Shown: one piece after another, positions 1 to 10,048 of the stretch
How the letters are laid out: the number at the start of each line of letters is the position of its first letter
How positions within the stretch are numbered: position 1 is the first letter of the stretch
Source of the DNA: Bacillus sp. FJAT-27245
GTDB taxonomy: Bacteria > Bacillota > Bacilli > Bacillales > Cytobacillaceae
Assembly (NCBI RefSeq): GCF_001273955.1
Contig: NZ_LIGI01000001.1
Location: 4,447,150 to 4,479,434, forward strand
Direction of reading: 5' to 3'
DNA length: 32,285 nt
The notes under the pieces: model-generated
Seen by the model: the letters and a program-made list of their open reading frames with translations, nothing else
Told to the model about the DNA's origin: nothing
Database searches by the model: none
Position numbers and translations under genes: made by a program

Positions 1-157
1 CCTGCCGTTTCAGGGACGTCTGAAAGTTTGCAGTAAGGGTTTCTTCAAGCTGCTTGACGAAATAAACCCCAATGATCTGCATGGCGAGGAGGATAAGCAG
101 TACATATATAAGCACAAATTTAAGGTGGACAGAATTAAAAAAGCCGACTCTTTTCAT
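1..157 (-). CDS. walK: Sensor histidine kinase WalK, N-terminal fragment (runs off the left edge)
   Basis: This is the first 52 codons of the membrane sensor kinase that phosphorylates WalR and controls cell-wall turnover. The visible protein starts MKRVGFFNSVHLKFVLIYVL and continues into the first membrane helix (about residues 12-33), followed by the start of the extracellular sensor region. That matches the WalK/YycG N-terminus; the HAMP, PAS and kinase domains lie outside the window. The ATG is 9 bp after the walR stop, with an AGGAG element upstream, so the two genes are co-transcribed. The family call rests on the N-terminal match and on the position directly after walR. Confidence 0.9.
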   Translation of the reverse strand, partial: MKRVGFFNSVHLKFVLIYVLLILLAMQIIGVYFVKQLEETLTANFQTSLKRQ

Positions 158-166
158 TGAAATTCC

Positions 167-877
167 TTACTCCTGGTCAGGGTTGCGCAAATAATAGCCG
201 ACTCCTCTTCTAGTCACAATCCATGCCGGGTGGCTTGGGCTGTCCTCGATCTTCTCGCGCAGCCGCCTTACCGTAACGTCCACCGTCCGGACATCGCCAT
301 AGTAGTCATATCCCCACACTGTTTGCAGGAGATGTTCCCGTGTCATGACTTGGCCAATATGTTTGGCAAGATAGTGAAGGAGTTCAAATTCACGATGTGT
401 CAATTCAATTATTTCGCCCCGTTTTGATACAACATAGGCATCCGGGTGGATGGTGAGCGATCCGATTTCTATTTCATTCGAAGAATCTTCCCCATTGCCC
501 TGGCCGGAAGGAAGCTGATGCCTCCTCAGGTTCGCTTTCACCCTGGCAATCAATTCCCTTGTGCTAAAAGGCTTCGTCACATAGTCATCGGCCCCAAGTT
601 CCAGGCCGAGAACCTTATCAATTTCGGAATCTTTGGCTGTCAGCATAATGATGGGCATTTCATGTTTCTTTCTTACTTCCCTGCACACTTCCATCCCATC
701 GCGGAGGGGCAGCATGATATCGAGAAGTATCAGGTCCGGTTGAACCTCTTCAACCATGGAGATTGCTTCGTTCCCGTCGTATGCGCAAAAAACATTGTAC
801 CCCTCTTTTTTCAAATTGAACTGCAGTATATCGGCAATTGGCTTTTCATCGTCAACGACCAAAATTTTCTTCTCCAT
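167..877 (-). CDS. walR: Two-component response regulator WalR (YycF), OmpR family
   Basis: A 236-residue essential DNA-binding regulator that controls autolysins and wall metabolism in low-GC Gram-positives. The receiver domain (about 1-120) has the acidic pair D9/D10, the phospho-acceptor D53 (in LLDIMLP) and K102 (in VTKPF). The OmpR-type winged helix fills about 135-232 and ends in the usual RRGVGYYLR. The length equals that of B. subtilis WalR. The start has a good AAGGAG ribosome site 8 bases upstream. It is the first gene of the wal operon here and is followed at once by walK. A perfect WalR box occurs in this same window upstream of the M23 peptidase gene. Confidence 0.97.
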   Translation of the reverse strand: MEKKILVVDDEKPIADILQFNLKKEGYNVFCAYDGNEAISMVEEVQPDLILLDIMLPLRDGMEVCREVRKKHEMPIIMLTAKDSEIDKVLGLELGADDYVTKPFSTRELIARVKANLRRHQLPSGQGNGEDSSNEIEIGSLTIHPDAYVVSKRGEIIELTHREFELLHYLAKHIGQVMTREHLLQTVWGYDYYGDVRTVDVTVRRLREKIEDSPSHPAWIVTRRGVGYYLRNPDQE

Positions 878-1067
878 CCCAAAACTCCTTCCTCTTCCCG
901 CTTTCTAGCATTTATTCAATCTAAACAGGCATTAAGATCCCCTGCCTCAAGGTTAAGAGGAATTAAAGAAGAGAGGCGGGGAATCATGCCCGAAAAGGTC
1001 CAATTGGTGAGCTACCATAAAACTTGCCACTGTGCTCCAGCGGCTTAAGTTAGCTAATCGGGTTCAC

Positions 1068-1073
1068 ATTATA
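1068..1073 (-). promoter_or_regulatory. Candidate -10 element for walR
   Basis: TATAAT on the minus strand about 190 bp upstream of walR, in the otherwise gene-free interval 878-1134. I cannot find a convincing -35 at 16-18 bp, so this is a weak call. I see nothing else in that interval. Confidence 0.3.
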
Positions 1074-1135
1074 CTATTTAACTTTACCATTTTACTAGCT
1101 ATAAATCATCTATTAGAAACAATTGCCTAATGGGC

Positions 1136-1163
1136 AAAAAGCCTCCGATTGCATGCCGGAGAC
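1136..1163 (-). terminator. Rho-independent terminator after the M23 peptidase gene
   Basis: On the minus strand a CTCCG / CGGAG stem (1157-1161 with 1143-1147) is followed by a run of T (1140-1136). It lies 22 bp beyond the stop of the peptidase gene and separates it from walR. Confidence 0.75.
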
Positions 1164-1184
1164 TTGTAAGCTTGATCTTTGATT

Positions 1185-2645
1185 CTATCTTCTTAAAAAT
1201 TTCAGCGGGTTTTGGAGACTGCCATTTTTATATACTTCGAAATGAAGGTGGAGGCCGGTTGAATCCCCAGTTGAACCCATTAGGCCTATTTTTGACCCTT
1301 TTGCCACTGTTTGGCCAACACGGACATCGATCGATGATAAGTGGGCATAGACGGTTCGGAATCCATTGTTATGGTCGATGACAATTTTGTTTCCATAGCC
1401 CCCATCCCAACCGGCGGAAATAACTGTTCCGTTGTCGGCGGCTTTGATTGTGTGGTTTGAAGGCCTGGCGATATCAATTCCCTTGTGCATTTTGCCCCAG
1501 CGGTAACCAATCTGGCTTGATACATAGCCTCCTGATGCAGGCCATACGAACGACCCTTCGCCACGGGAAGGAACGACCTTGGTGCCCCTGACAATAATAT
1601 GGTTAACAGGCTTTTGAGTAATTTTCTCGCTTATAACCGATTTCTTGATAACCTGCCCGCCCTGTTCGGAAATTGCATAGGTGACTTCCCTGGCCCCATT
1701 TCGGCCTTCCTGTTTCACCTTTTTATCACCTTTGAACATTGAATCGCTATTGACTACCTCGGTTTTAAACGAAAGGGTTTCTTTTTTGAAAACTTCCTTG
1801 TCTACTATTACGTCGAGAAAAGGCTTTGGAACCGTTATGTTTAATTCCTGGCCAATCTTGATAAGGGAATCTTCTTTCATTCCAGGGTTAAGGGCAAGCA
1901 GCTGAGCAGTTGTAAGATTGGCGCCCATTGCGATCGACCCTAGTACATCCCCTTCTTTAACTGTATATTTCTTTTCTTCGAGCGTCCCTTTTTGAAGGAA
2001 CTTCAATGCTTTTTCCGGAGTCAGGATTTTCTTGGGAGAGACGGTTGTCATCTTGACTTCCGCTTCATTGGAAAAACGGACATCAAGGATGCGCGTTTCA
2101 TCTTCCTTTAATGGAGGTAAAGCAGTTTCTGGCTGGCTTTTCCTCGCTTCAACCCCCTCGAGCTGTTCAATGGTCACATATTTATATTTTAACAGTTTAA
2201 TGACCCGCTCAGCAGCTTCCTGGCTGTCCAGGTAGACGACCGGCTGCCCATCAATGACAATCGCCGCGGATTCCACTTCTAGGGTCATTTCCTTTGCAAG
2301 CCTTTCGGCGGCTTCCCGGTTGTTGGCCGTTGAGCGGAAAACCTGTTCCGGGATATAGGTGATTTCCGAACCAATTTTGAAGTTCTTATTCATCTTCCGC
2401 ATATCCATCACTTGCTTTTCAACCATTGCTTCTACAACGTTTTTATCAGATACAGTCCCTATGTATGCATTATTAAGATAAACATAGTATACAGTGGTTA
2501 GCTTTAGTTCCGCTCCCGCCTTTTCCCCGGCTGTCAGGAATAACGCCGTGGCCGCTAAAGCGGTGAGCATATATTTTTTTATGTAATTGAATGTCCTATT
2601 CGGTTTTTTCGTTGGCAAGGAACGTTCCTTTGAAAATACTTTCAT
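1185..2645 (-). CDS. Secreted or membrane-anchored LysM-G5-M23 peptidoglycan endopeptidase
   Basis: A 486-residue cell-wall hydrolase. A basic N-terminus precedes a hydrophobic helix (about 26-39) that anchors or exports it. A region with two similar segments follows (about 50-200), then a LysM peptidoglycan-binding domain (about 225-273, YTVKEGDVLGSIA), a G5 domain (about 275-355) and a C-terminal M23 metallopeptidase (364-486). The zinc ligands H387, D391 and H468 and the catalytic histidines H435 and H466 are all present, so it should be active, cutting peptide cross-links. The start has a GGGAGG ribosome site. A perfect WalR box (2995-3011) upstream suggests control by the neighbouring WalRK system. 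The gene is monocistronic with its own terminator. I do not assign a symbol. Confidence 0.93.
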   Translation of the reverse strand: MKVFSKERSLPTKKPNRTFNYIKKYMLTALAATALFLTAGEKAGAELKLTTVYYVYLNNAYIGTVSDKNVVEAMVEKQVMDMRKMNKNFKIGSEITYIPEQVFRSTANNREAAERLAKEMTLEVESAAIVIDGQPVVYLDSQEAAERVIKLLKYKYVTIEQLEGVEARKSQPETALPPLKEDETRILDVRFSNEAEVKMTTVSPKKILTPEKALKFLQKGTLEEKKYTVKEGDVLGSIAMGANLTTAQLLALNPGMKEDSLIKIGQELNITVPKPFLDVIVDKEVFKKETLSFKTEVVNSDSMFKGDKKVKQEGRNGAREVTYAISEQGGQVIKKSVISEKITQKPVNHIIVRGTKVVPSRGEGSFVWPASGGYVSSQIGYRWGKMHKGIDIARPSNHTIKAADNGTVISAGWDGGYGNKIVIDHNNGFRTVYAHLSSIDVRVGQTVAKGSKIGLMGSTGDSTGLHLHFEVYKNGSLQNPLKFLRR

Positions 2646-2994
2646 TGTTTTTCCTCCCTGGGCGACAGAAACAAAACCTCTTAGTTTCTAAAAACGCAAC
2701 TAATTTCCTATTGGGAAATATAAAATATTTTTACACATTTTCTACTTTACCATAAATTAATTTAAATAGATTAGAACTGCTAATAATGTAACAGAAATGT
2801 ATAATAGTTGACATTTACAGGAAAAATTTGGCGGCAAAATAGCGCTTGAAGGTCTATTTTCTTTGAAAAAACAGAAGGAAAACAGGCCGAAAAGCCTATA
2901 AATAGTGGGTTTTTGGGGGTTTCGACAATTTTGGTAGTAAAAATGTCTTAGATAGGAGGAATTAGGTTGTTTTATGGTAAAATAAGGGCTATTT
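2646..2994 (-). other. Long gene-free leader upstream of the M23 peptidase gene
   Basis: About 350 bp of AT-rich DNA between the WalR box and the peptidase start. I see no supported ORF and no riboswitch that I recognise. A short AGGC-TTTTC-GGCCT type hairpin lies near 2890-2905. If transcription starts near the WalR box, this would be an unusually long 5' untranslated leader; I cannot place the transcription start from sequence. Confidence 0.4.
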
Positions 2995-3011
2995 ATTACA
3001 AATACATTACA
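2995..3011 (-). promoter_or_regulatory. WalR binding box, perfect direct repeat
   Basis: Read on the minus strand this is TGTAAT-GTATT-TGTAAT, an exact match to the published WalR/YycF consensus of two TGTWAH hexamers separated by 5 bp. It lies just beyond the tRNA operon terminator and points toward the M23 peptidase gene, a typical kind of WalR target. Confidence 0.8.
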
Positions 3012-3032
3012 ATTTCGGTAAGCTTGTTGGGA

Positions 3033-3063
3033 AATAAAAAAGAAAGCAGGACTTTCTGCTTTC
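3033..3063 (-). terminator. Terminator of the tRNA operon
   Basis: On the minus strand GAAAGCAG and CTGCTTTC form an 8-bp stem with a 6-base loop, followed by a T-rich run (TTTTTTATTT). It lies 9 bp downstream of tRNA-Phe. Confidence 0.9.
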
Positions 3064-3071
3064 TTCCTTGA

Positions 3072-3144
3072 TGGCTCAGGACGGAATCGAACCGCCGACA
3101 CAAGGATTTTCAGTCCTTTGCTCTACCGACTGAGCTACTGAGCC
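3072..3144 (-). tRNA. tRNA-Phe (GAA)
   Basis: A 73-nt cloverleaf on the minus strand. The GGCTCAG / CTGAGCC acceptor stem closes, the anticodon in CTGAAAA is GAA, and the T-loop is GGTTCGATTCC. The discriminator A is followed by TCA, so the CCA end is not encoded and must be added after transcription. It is the last tRNA of a Lys-Glu-Asp-Phe operon, the same order as B. subtilis trnY. A broken second copy of its 5' end lies upstream at 3263-3289. Confidence 0.96.
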
Positions 3145-3185
3145 GTATATAATTATGCTTCCTAAATTAAGTTTGTAATCGCCTT

Positions 3186-3263
3186 TGTCCCCGCCTCAGA
3201 AAGATCCGCAAGAAGCGTCTCAGCGGGTACAACTCGCAGCTTATTCATTGGAGCTTTGCTCGT
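3186..3263 (-). repeat. 78-bp repeat, copy 1, between tRNA-Phe and a tRNA-Phe 5' fragment
   Basis: It aligns without gaps to the 78 bp at 3609-3686 with 7 mismatches (about 91% identity). On the minus strand it contains a small GAGC-AAA-GCTC hairpin, then a larger CCCGCT ... GGCGGG stem enclosing CGC-TTCTT-GCG. In this copy one pair of the large stem becomes a U-G wobble where copy 2 has C-G, so pairing is kept. It has no coding content. Its upstream edge fuses directly to the first 27 bases of a tRNA-Phe gene. I do not recognise the element. Confidence 0.85.
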
Positions 3264-3289
3264 TGCTCTACCGACTGAGCTACTGAGCC
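3263..3289 (-). pseudogene. Truncated tRNA-Phe, 5' half only
   Basis: These 27 bp are identical to the first 27 bases of the intact tRNA-Phe (3118-3144): 5' acceptor strand plus D arm, ending just before the anticodon stem. The 3' half is absent and is replaced by the 78-bp repeat. It cannot make a functional tRNA by itself but should be transcribed within the tRNA operon. Confidence 0.9.
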
Positions 3290-3320
3290 AATCTAAATAT
3301 GTATTGCACTTTTAAAAAAG

Positions 3321-3397
3321 TGGCGGTCCGGACGGGACTCGAACCCGCGACCTCCTGCGTGACAGGCAGGCATTCTAACCAACTGAACTACCGGACC
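3321..3397 (-). tRNA. tRNA-Asp (GTC)
   Basis: A 77-nt minus-strand tRNA with an encoded CCA end. The acceptor GGTCCGG pairs with CCGGACC, the anticodon is GTC within CCTGTCACG, and the T-loop is GGGTTCGAGTCCC. Third tRNA of the operon. Confidence 0.97.
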
Positions 3398-3404
3398 AGA
3401 ATAA

Positions 3405-3476
3405 TGACCCCTACGGGATTCGAACCCGTGTTACCGCCGTGAAAGGGCGGTGTCTTAACCGCTTGACCAAGGGGCC
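3405..3476 (-). tRNA. tRNA-Glu (TTC)
   Basis: A 72-nt minus-strand tRNA. The acceptor GGCCCCT pairs with AGGGGTC including one G-U, and the anticodon is TTC within CCTTTCACG. The discriminator A is followed by TTA, so CCA is not encoded. It lies 7 bp upstream of tRNA-Asp. Confidence 0.97.
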
Positions 3477-3494
3477 ATTTATCAAAAAAATAAA

Positions 3495-3570
3495 TGGTGA
3501 GCCATGAAGGACTCGAACCTTCGACCCTCTGATTAAAAGTCAGATGCTCTACCAACTGAGCTAATGGCTC
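3495..3570 (-). tRNA. tRNA-Lys (TTT)
   Basis: A 76-nt minus-strand tRNA with an encoded CCA end. The acceptor is GAGCCAT / ATGGCTC and the anticodon is TTT within GACTTTTAATC. It is the first intact tRNA of the operon. The first 24 bases plus 10 bp of upstream leader are duplicated exactly at 3687-3720, with a 78-bp repeat in between. Confidence 0.97.
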
Positions 3571-3608
3571 TTATTAAAATGGTGTATCCTAATCTTCTAT
3601 AGCATTTG

Positions 3609-3686
3609 TGTCCCCGCCTCAGTAAGATTCGCAAGCAGCGTCTCGGCGGGTACAACTCGTAGCTTATTCCTTGGAGCATTGCTCGT
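3609..3686 (-). repeat. 78-bp repeat, copy 2, between tRNA-Lys and a tRNA-Lys 5' fragment
   Basis: Second copy of the element at 3186-3263 (7 differences in 78). The large hairpin here is CCCGCC / GGCGGG with the inner CGC ... GCG stem preserved. As in copy 1, its upstream edge is fused to a tRNA 5' half, this time from tRNA-Lys. The attached tRNA piece therefore comes from the local gene rather than from the element. Confidence 0.85.
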
Positions 3687-3720
3687 CTCTACCAACTGAG
3701 CTAATGGCTCTTATTAAAAT
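3687..3720 (-). pseudogene. Truncated tRNA-Lys, 5' half plus duplicated leader
   Basis: 34 bp identical to 3547-3580. Positions 3687-3710 are the first 24 bases of tRNA-Lys (acceptor strand and D arm); 3711-3720 repeat its immediate upstream leader. Weaker similarity of the leader continues further upstream (GAAGATTA is shared). The 3' half is missing. Confidence 0.88.
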
Positions 3721-3775
3721 AGTTTATTAATCTTCCATCCAGCATAGTTGCTTTTTGCCAGTGGCGACGTTTTTT

Positions 3776-3805
3776 ATAATAGCATACGTACTGAATAAGA
3801 AGCAA
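3776..3805 (-). promoter_or_regulatory. Promoter of the tRNA operon
   Basis: On the minus strand TTGCTT (3805-3800), an 18-bp spacer, and TATTAT (3781-3776). It lies upstream of the tRNA-Lys fragment, so the fragment and both repeats are inside the predicted transcript. The interval 3810-3930 between this promoter and the purA terminator shows nothing else. Confidence 0.6.
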
Positions 3806-3930
3806 GCAATTTCAGAAAAAAATTATTCTAACCCTTTTTTCCGCCCAATGTTCACTCCTTTTCCCTAAACAGCATACTTAAAACATCCAAATGCTGTTCA
3901 GCGAACGTGAACCAACAGGACAAGGAAAAT

Positions 3931-3969
3931 GAAAAAGAAAGGACCTTCCTCCCGAAAGGAGAAGGGTCC
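3931..3969 (-). terminator. Terminator of purA
   Basis: On the minus strand a long GC-rich hairpin (GGACCCTTCTCC ... GGAGGAAGGTCC, one bulge, TTTCG-type loop) is followed by TTTCTTTTTC. It lies 12 bp after the purA stop. Confidence 0.92.
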
Positions 3970-3981
3970 TGGTACCCGTTC

Positions 3982-5759
<1,778 letters not shown>

Positions 5760-5773
5760 TATTTTTCACACCC

Positions 5774-5809
5774 CTAAAATTAAAATTGCCGGCCCTTTAA
5801 AAGGCCGGC
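5774..5809 (-). terminator. Terminator of dnaB
   Basis: A perfect GCCGGCC / GGCCGGC stem (5809-5803 with 5794-5788) with an 8-base loop is followed by an AT-rich run AATTTTAATTTTA. It lies 13 bp after the dnaB stop. Confidence 0.85.
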
Positions 5810-5821
5810 ATATGGAAACCG

Positions 5822-7186
5822 CTATGCGCCTGGAGGAATGGCCGAATCATCAAATCGGGTCTCCAGGTTGACGAATTTATTGTATTCTTTTACGAATGCC
5901 AGCTGGACTGTGCCTGTAGGGCCGTTCCTCTGCTTGGCAATGATGATTTCTATGATGTTTTTATTCTCTGATTCTTTATCATAGTAATCGTCCCGGTACA
6001 GGAATGCTACGATATCGGCATCCTGCTCGATACTTCCCGATTCCCGGATATCGGACATCATCGGGCGCTTATCCTGGCGCTGCTCCACCCCACGGGAGAG
6101 CTGGGACAATGCGATGACCGGTACCTGAAGTTCACGCGCAAGCTGCTTCAGGGAACGTGATATTTCAGATACTTCCTGCTGGCGGTTTTCACCGCTCCTG
6201 CCGCTTCCCAGAATCAATTGGAGGTAATCGATCATAATCATTCCGAGGCCATGCTCCTGTTTCAGGCGCCTGCATTTTGAACGGATATCTCCAACTCGCA
6301 CTCCCGGGGTATCATCTATAAATATTCCAGCCCGTGACAAGCTGCCCATGGCCATCGTCAGTTTGCCCCAGTCCTCATCCGTCAAGGAACCGGTCCGCAG
6401 CCGCTGTGCATCAATATTGCCTTCCGCGCAGAGCATCCTCATAACAAGCTGCTCCGCACCCATCTCAAGGCTGAAAATGGCGACATTTTCACCGGTCTTG
6501 ACAGCGACATTCTGGGCTATGTTCAATGCGAATGCCGTTTTACCGACCGATGGACGTGCGCCTACAATAATCAGATCGTTGCGCTGGAACCCCGCAGTCA
6601 TCCGGTCCAGCTCACGGAATCCGGTCGCGATCCCGGTAATGTCGCCTTTCCGATTATGCATCATTTCAATATTGTCATACGTCCGGACAAGGACATCCTT
6701 AATATTATGGAAAGCACCGGCGTTTTTCCGCTGGGCAACCTCCATGATGTTTTTTTCTGCTTCCGAGAGAAGAAGTTCAACCTCATCCTCCCGTGAATAT
6801 CCATCCTGTGCAATCGTTGTTGCTGTGCGGATTAGGCGGCGCAGCAATGATTTTTCTTCAACGATTTTCGCATAATATTCAATATTGGCAGCCGTAGGCA
6901 CAGATCCGGCCAATTCGCTCATATAGCTGACTCCGCCAATATCCTCAAGTAGCTTCGCCGCTGCAAGTTCTTCCGTGACTGTGACTAAATCGACGGCTTT
7001 CCCCTCATCATTCAATTTAAGCATCGTATTGAAGATTTTTTGGTGGGCCGCCCTGTAGAAATCCTCTGGAATCAATATCTCGGTTGCCAGTGTCAATGAA
7101 GCCGGTTCGAGAAAAATCGCTCCCAGCACTGCCTGTTCTGCTTCTATATTTTGGGGCGGCATACGGTCCGCAAATACATCATTCAT
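5822..7186 (-). CDS. dnaB: Replicative DNA helicase DnaB (called DnaC in B. subtilis)
   Basis: A 454-residue hexameric helicase that unwinds DNA at the fork and is loaded at oriC through DnaA, DnaD, DnaB and DnaI in Bacillus. The N-terminal DnaB domain (about 10-110) contains PPQNIEAEQAVLG. The RecA-like motor has Walker A ARPSVGKTA (about 210-218), Walker B near IDYLQL and the conserved KQRNGPTG near the end. The length equals that of B. subtilis. A TTG lies one codon upstream, but the ATG at 7186 has a GGGGGG ribosome site at good spacing. No intein is present. It lies downstream of rplI, separated by 126 bp. Confidence 0.97.
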   Translation of the reverse strand: MNDVFADRMPPQNIEAEQAVLGAIFLEPASLTLATEILIPEDFYRAAHQKIFNTMLKLNDEGKAVDLVTVTEELAAAKLLEDIGGVSYMSELAGSVPTAANIEYYAKIVEEKSLLRRLIRTATTIAQDGYSREDEVELLLSEAEKNIMEVAQRKNAGAFHNIKDVLVRTYDNIEMMHNRKGDITGIATGFRELDRMTAGFQRNDLIIVGARPSVGKTAFALNIAQNVAVKTGENVAIFSLEMGAEQLVMRMLCAEGNIDAQRLRTGSLTDEDWGKLTMAMGSLSRAGIFIDDTPGVRVGDIRSKCRRLKQEHGLGMIMIDYLQLILGSGRSGENRQQEVSEISRSLKQLARELQVPVIALSQLSRGVEQRQDKRPMMSDIRESGSIEQDADIVAFLYRDDYYDKESENKNIIEIIIAKQRNGPTGTVQLAFVKEYNKFVNLETRFDDSAIPPGA

Positions 7187-7312
7187 CAAAAAATCCCCCC
7201 GTCCTCGAGGTAATACTGCTTAACACCGCGAAAAAAGTGACCAGCCGGGCCGATCACATTTTCGCTACTCTATTATCTTATCATGTTCTCTGTCGAAATC
7301 TACCACTAAAAA

Positions 7313-7762
7313 TCAGTTTCCTTCTTTTACATAAACCTTGAGAGTCGCTGTGACCTCATGATGAAGCTTGACTGGAACCATTGTCTGGCCAAGGCTGCGA
7401 ATGGCATCCTCAAGCTCCATCTTCCTCTTATCAATTTTAATGCCATGCTTCTTTTGCAATTCCTCGGAAATTTGCTTCGTTGTAATCGATCCAAACAGGC
7501 GGCCGCCTTCCCCGGATTTCGCAGTTAGTTCCACAGTGATTTTTTCAAGCTTTGCCTTTAGCTCTTTCGCTTCGGCAAGTTCCTGGGCAGCCATTTTTTC
7601 TTCTTTTTTCTTCTGGGCGCTCAGGTTGCTCATGTTGGCCTGGCTCGCTTCAACAGCAAGCCCCTGTTTGAAAAGAAAGTTATGTGCATAGCCATCGGCG
7701 ACATTCTTTACTTCGCCTTTTTTTCCTTTTCCTTTAACATCTTTCAGAAAAATTACCTTCAT
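7313..7762 (-). CDS. rplI: 50S ribosomal protein L9
   Basis: A 149-residue large-subunit protein that binds 23S rRNA near the L1 stalk. The N-terminal domain ([21 protein letters not shown]) with the GYAHNFL motif is followed by a long charged helix (about 45-75) and the C-terminal domain with [12 protein letters not shown]. The length is identical to B. subtilis L9. Its ATG overlaps the gdpP stop by 4 bp, showing translational coupling. Confidence 0.98.
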   Translation of the reverse strand: MKVIFLKDVKGKGKKGEVKNVADGYAHNFLFKQGLAVEASQANMSNLSAQKKKEEKMAAQELAEAKELKAKLEKITVELTAKSGEGGRLFGSITTKQISEELQKKHGIKIDKRKMELEDAIRSLGQTMVPVKLHHEVTATLKVYVKEGN

Positions 7763-9732
7763 TCCGCTTTTCCTCCTTCAAAATAATCATCGATGGCCTT
7801 CTGAAGCATTTGCTCCGCCTCTTCGATTTCTATATCTGCAATTTGTGTGGCCGCATTGGTCAAATGCCCCCCGCCTCCGAGGCTTTCCATAATGATTTGT
7901 ACGTTGACTTCGCCAAGCGAGCGGGCGCTGATGCCTATCTGTCCATCATCCCGTATGGACATCGCGAATGAAGCCTGGACACCATCCATCGTTAGCAGTG
8001 TGTCCGCCGCCTGCGCAAGCATTACCTGGTCATAAACATCGCCATCAGCCGCTTTCGCAATTGCAAGGCCTTCTTTATAAAAATAGACGGATTCAATCAG
8101 CCTTGCTCTCTTAATATACGTATCCACATCTTCCTTCAAAAACTTCTGGACAAGAATTGTATCGGCTCCGAGCGACCTTAAATACGATGCCGCATCAAAC
8201 GTCCTGGCGCCTGTCCTGAGTGTAAAGCTTTTCGTATCGACGGTAATACCGGCAAGCAGTGCTGTTGCTTCTATCATGCTGAACTTAGCCCGTTTTGGCT
8301 GGTATTCAAGAAGTTCGGTAACGAGCTCGGCAGTTGAGGAAGCATATGGCTCCATATACACAAGCAGCGGGTTACTGATAAAGTCCTCTCCGCGCCTGTG
8401 GTGGTCAATAACAACAACGTCGCTTATCGAGTCCAGAACCCTTTCATCAATGACAAGCGACGGTTTGTGCGTATCGACAATCACCAGCAAAGTTGCATCT
8501 GTAGCCAAATCAAGCGCCTGCTCTGGAGTAATAAACCGCTCGAATAAATCCGGATGCTGCTTGATTTCGGCCATCAGCCGCTGGATTCCTGTATCAATTT
8601 CGTCGTAATTCATGACGATATAACCATCGCGCTGGTTCATTTGCGCAACCTTGCTGATCCCTATTGCAGAGCCGACAGAGTCCATGTCCGGGAATTTATG
8701 TCCCATAACGATAACTTTATCGCTCTCGGCAATCAACTCTTTTAATGCATGGGAGATAACCCTCGCACGGACCCTCGTCCGCTTCTCTATCGGATTTGTT
8801 TTGCCTCCGTAGAACTTCACTTTTCCATTTGATTGTTTAATCGCCACTTGGTCGCCACCGCGCCCAAGCGCGAGATCAAGGCTCGATTGTGCAAGGGTTC
8901 CCAGTTCTGGCAATGACGAAACCCCAGCACCTATTCCTATACTCAAAGTCAGGGCAACGTTTTGTTTCATCGTCATTTCCCTGACAACATCCAAAATCGT
9001 AAAATTCCCCTTTTCCAATGTTTGAAGTATGCTTTCATTGAAAACACCAATAAAACGTTCGGATGTAATCCTCTTCAAATAAATGCCATTGTCGTGCGCC
9101 CACTTATTCAGGATGGAGGTAACAAGATTATTGATGCTGCTTCGTGCCTGATCATCAAGCCCCTGGGTAAGTTCTTCATAATTATCAAGAAAGATAATGG
9201 CAATGACTGTCCGCTCGTCCCTGTACATTTTTTCAATTTCAGTCTGCTCGGTTACATCGAAAAAGTAGAGAAGCTTTTCATCCACTTTATGGATAACCCG
9301 GAATTTCCGGTCATGGAGCGTAATCAGTTCAGTTTCAACATCCTGCCTAATCAAAGGAACAAGCGATTCGGCAACATCATAAAGAGACCTCCCCACCAAT
9401 GTCTCCTCATCAAAACAGGAAGCCAGAAAAGGATTGGTCCACTGGATGCAAAGATCATCGTTGATCAGCATGATCCCAATGGGCATTTCCATGAGCGCCT
9501 CTTCCCCGACCTTTTTAACCCGGTATGAAAGGGTTGAGATATACTCCTCCATTTCCTTCCGCTGGCGCCTATCAATTTGCACCAAATAATAAAGAGCGGC
9601 TCCCGCCAGGACGTAGCCTGCTATGCTTATAGCCATATGATAACGTGCAAGGATGCCCAAAAGCACCGCAGTTAAGCCCAGTAATCCGTAAAAAGGATAA
9701 CGTATTGACCGCTTTTCCAAAAATGACGGCAT
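7759..9732 (-). CDS. gdpP: Cyclic-di-AMP phosphodiesterase GdpP
   Basis: A 657-residue membrane enzyme that hydrolyses c-di-AMP to pApA and so affects wall and potassium homeostasis. Two membrane helices lie at about 12-50, a PAS-like domain at about 80-165, a degenerate GGDEF domain at about 173-310 and a DHH/DHHA1 phosphodiesterase at about 335-655. The metal-binding residues H345, D349, D351, D420 and the D443-H444-H445 motif are all present, and [12 protein letters not shown] marks DHHA1. The start at 9732 has GGGAG 10 bases upstream and matches the family start MPSF; the frame is open 16 codons further but without a ribosome site. The gene yybS, next to gdpP in B. subtilis, is missing here. 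Confidence 0.96.
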   Translation of the reverse strand: MPSFLEKRSIRYPFYGLLGLTAVLLGILARYHMAISIAGYVLAGAALYYLVQIDRRQRKEMEEYISTLSYRVKKVGEEALMEMPIGIMLINDDLCIQWTNPFLASCFDEETLVGRSLYDVAESLVPLIRQDVETELITLHDRKFRVIHKVDEKLLYFFDVTEQTEIEKMYRDERTVIAIIFLDNYEELTQGLDDQARSSINNLVTSILNKWAHDNGIYLKRITSERFIGVFNESILQTLEKGNFTILDVVREMTMKQNVALTLSIGIGAGVSSLPELGTLAQSSLDLALGRGGDQVAIKQSNGKVKFYGGKTNPIEKRTRVRARVISHALKELIAESDKVIVMGHKFPDMDSVGSAIGISKVAQMNQRDGYIVMNYDEIDTGIQRLMAEIKQHPDLFERFITPEQALDLATDATLLVIVDTHKPSLVIDERVLDSISDVVVIDHHRRGEDFISNPLLVYMEPYASSTAELVTELLEYQPKRAKFSMIEATALLAGITVDTKSFTLRTGARTFDAASYLRSLGADTILVQKFLKEDVDTYIKRARLIESVYFYKEGLAIAKAADGDVYDQVMLAQAADTLLTMDGVQASFAMSIRDDGQIGISARSLGEVNVQIIMESLGGGGHLTNAATQIADIEIEEAEQMLQKAIDDYFEGGKAE

Positions 9733-10018
9733 TCTTTCAGCTCCCTGACAGAAAAGTTCCAAATTTTTATGCATCGGCAATATTGGAAATCCTTCATTTT
9801 AAAAGTATCCATAAGCCGAATCCTAATTTCATTATACCCAATATCCTAATCATGAAAAGAAAAACAACTGGTTTTACGTAATGTTCTCAAAACAGAACAA
9901 TTTATGTAGTTTTGTATTGCTCTCTACTTTATTTTTCAAAAAAACCCTTGTTTTTTAAATAGAGAAGCGGGTGGTTTACTTGTTAACTAACGTAACGTGA
10001 AAAGCAAATGAAGAATGT
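9733..10018 (-). other. Gene-free interval upstream of gdpP with a candidate promoter
   Basis: AT-rich, with no supported ORF on either strand. A TATAAT -10 on the minus strand (9836-9831, GGGTATAATG) is the likely gdpP promoter, although its -35 is poor. This is where yybS (DUF2232) would be expected by comparison with B. subtilis. I see no trace of it. Confidence 0.45.
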
Positions 10019-10019
10019 T

Positions 10020-10048
10020 AAAAAAGCAGCAAGGGAGTCCCTGCTGCT
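10020..10048 (-). terminator. Terminator of the rpsF-ssb-rpsR operon
   Basis: On the minus strand AGCAGCAGGGA and TCCCTTGCTGCT form the stem, followed by TTTTTT. It lies 17 bp after the rpsR stop. Confidence 0.9.

Noticed and set aside
446-1048. 200-codon plus-strand ORF opposite walR
   Set aside because: It is the antisense shadow of walR and its leader; it has no family resemblance and no ribosome site.
2757-3101. 114-codon minus-strand ORF overlapping the WalR box, the tRNA operon terminator and the 3' end of tRNA-Phe
   Set aside because: It overlaps a tRNA and a terminator and has low-complexity composition and no ribosome site.
8962-9528. 188-codon plus-strand ORF opposite gdpP
   Set aside because: It lies wholly within the conserved gdpP gene and reads like an antisense frame.
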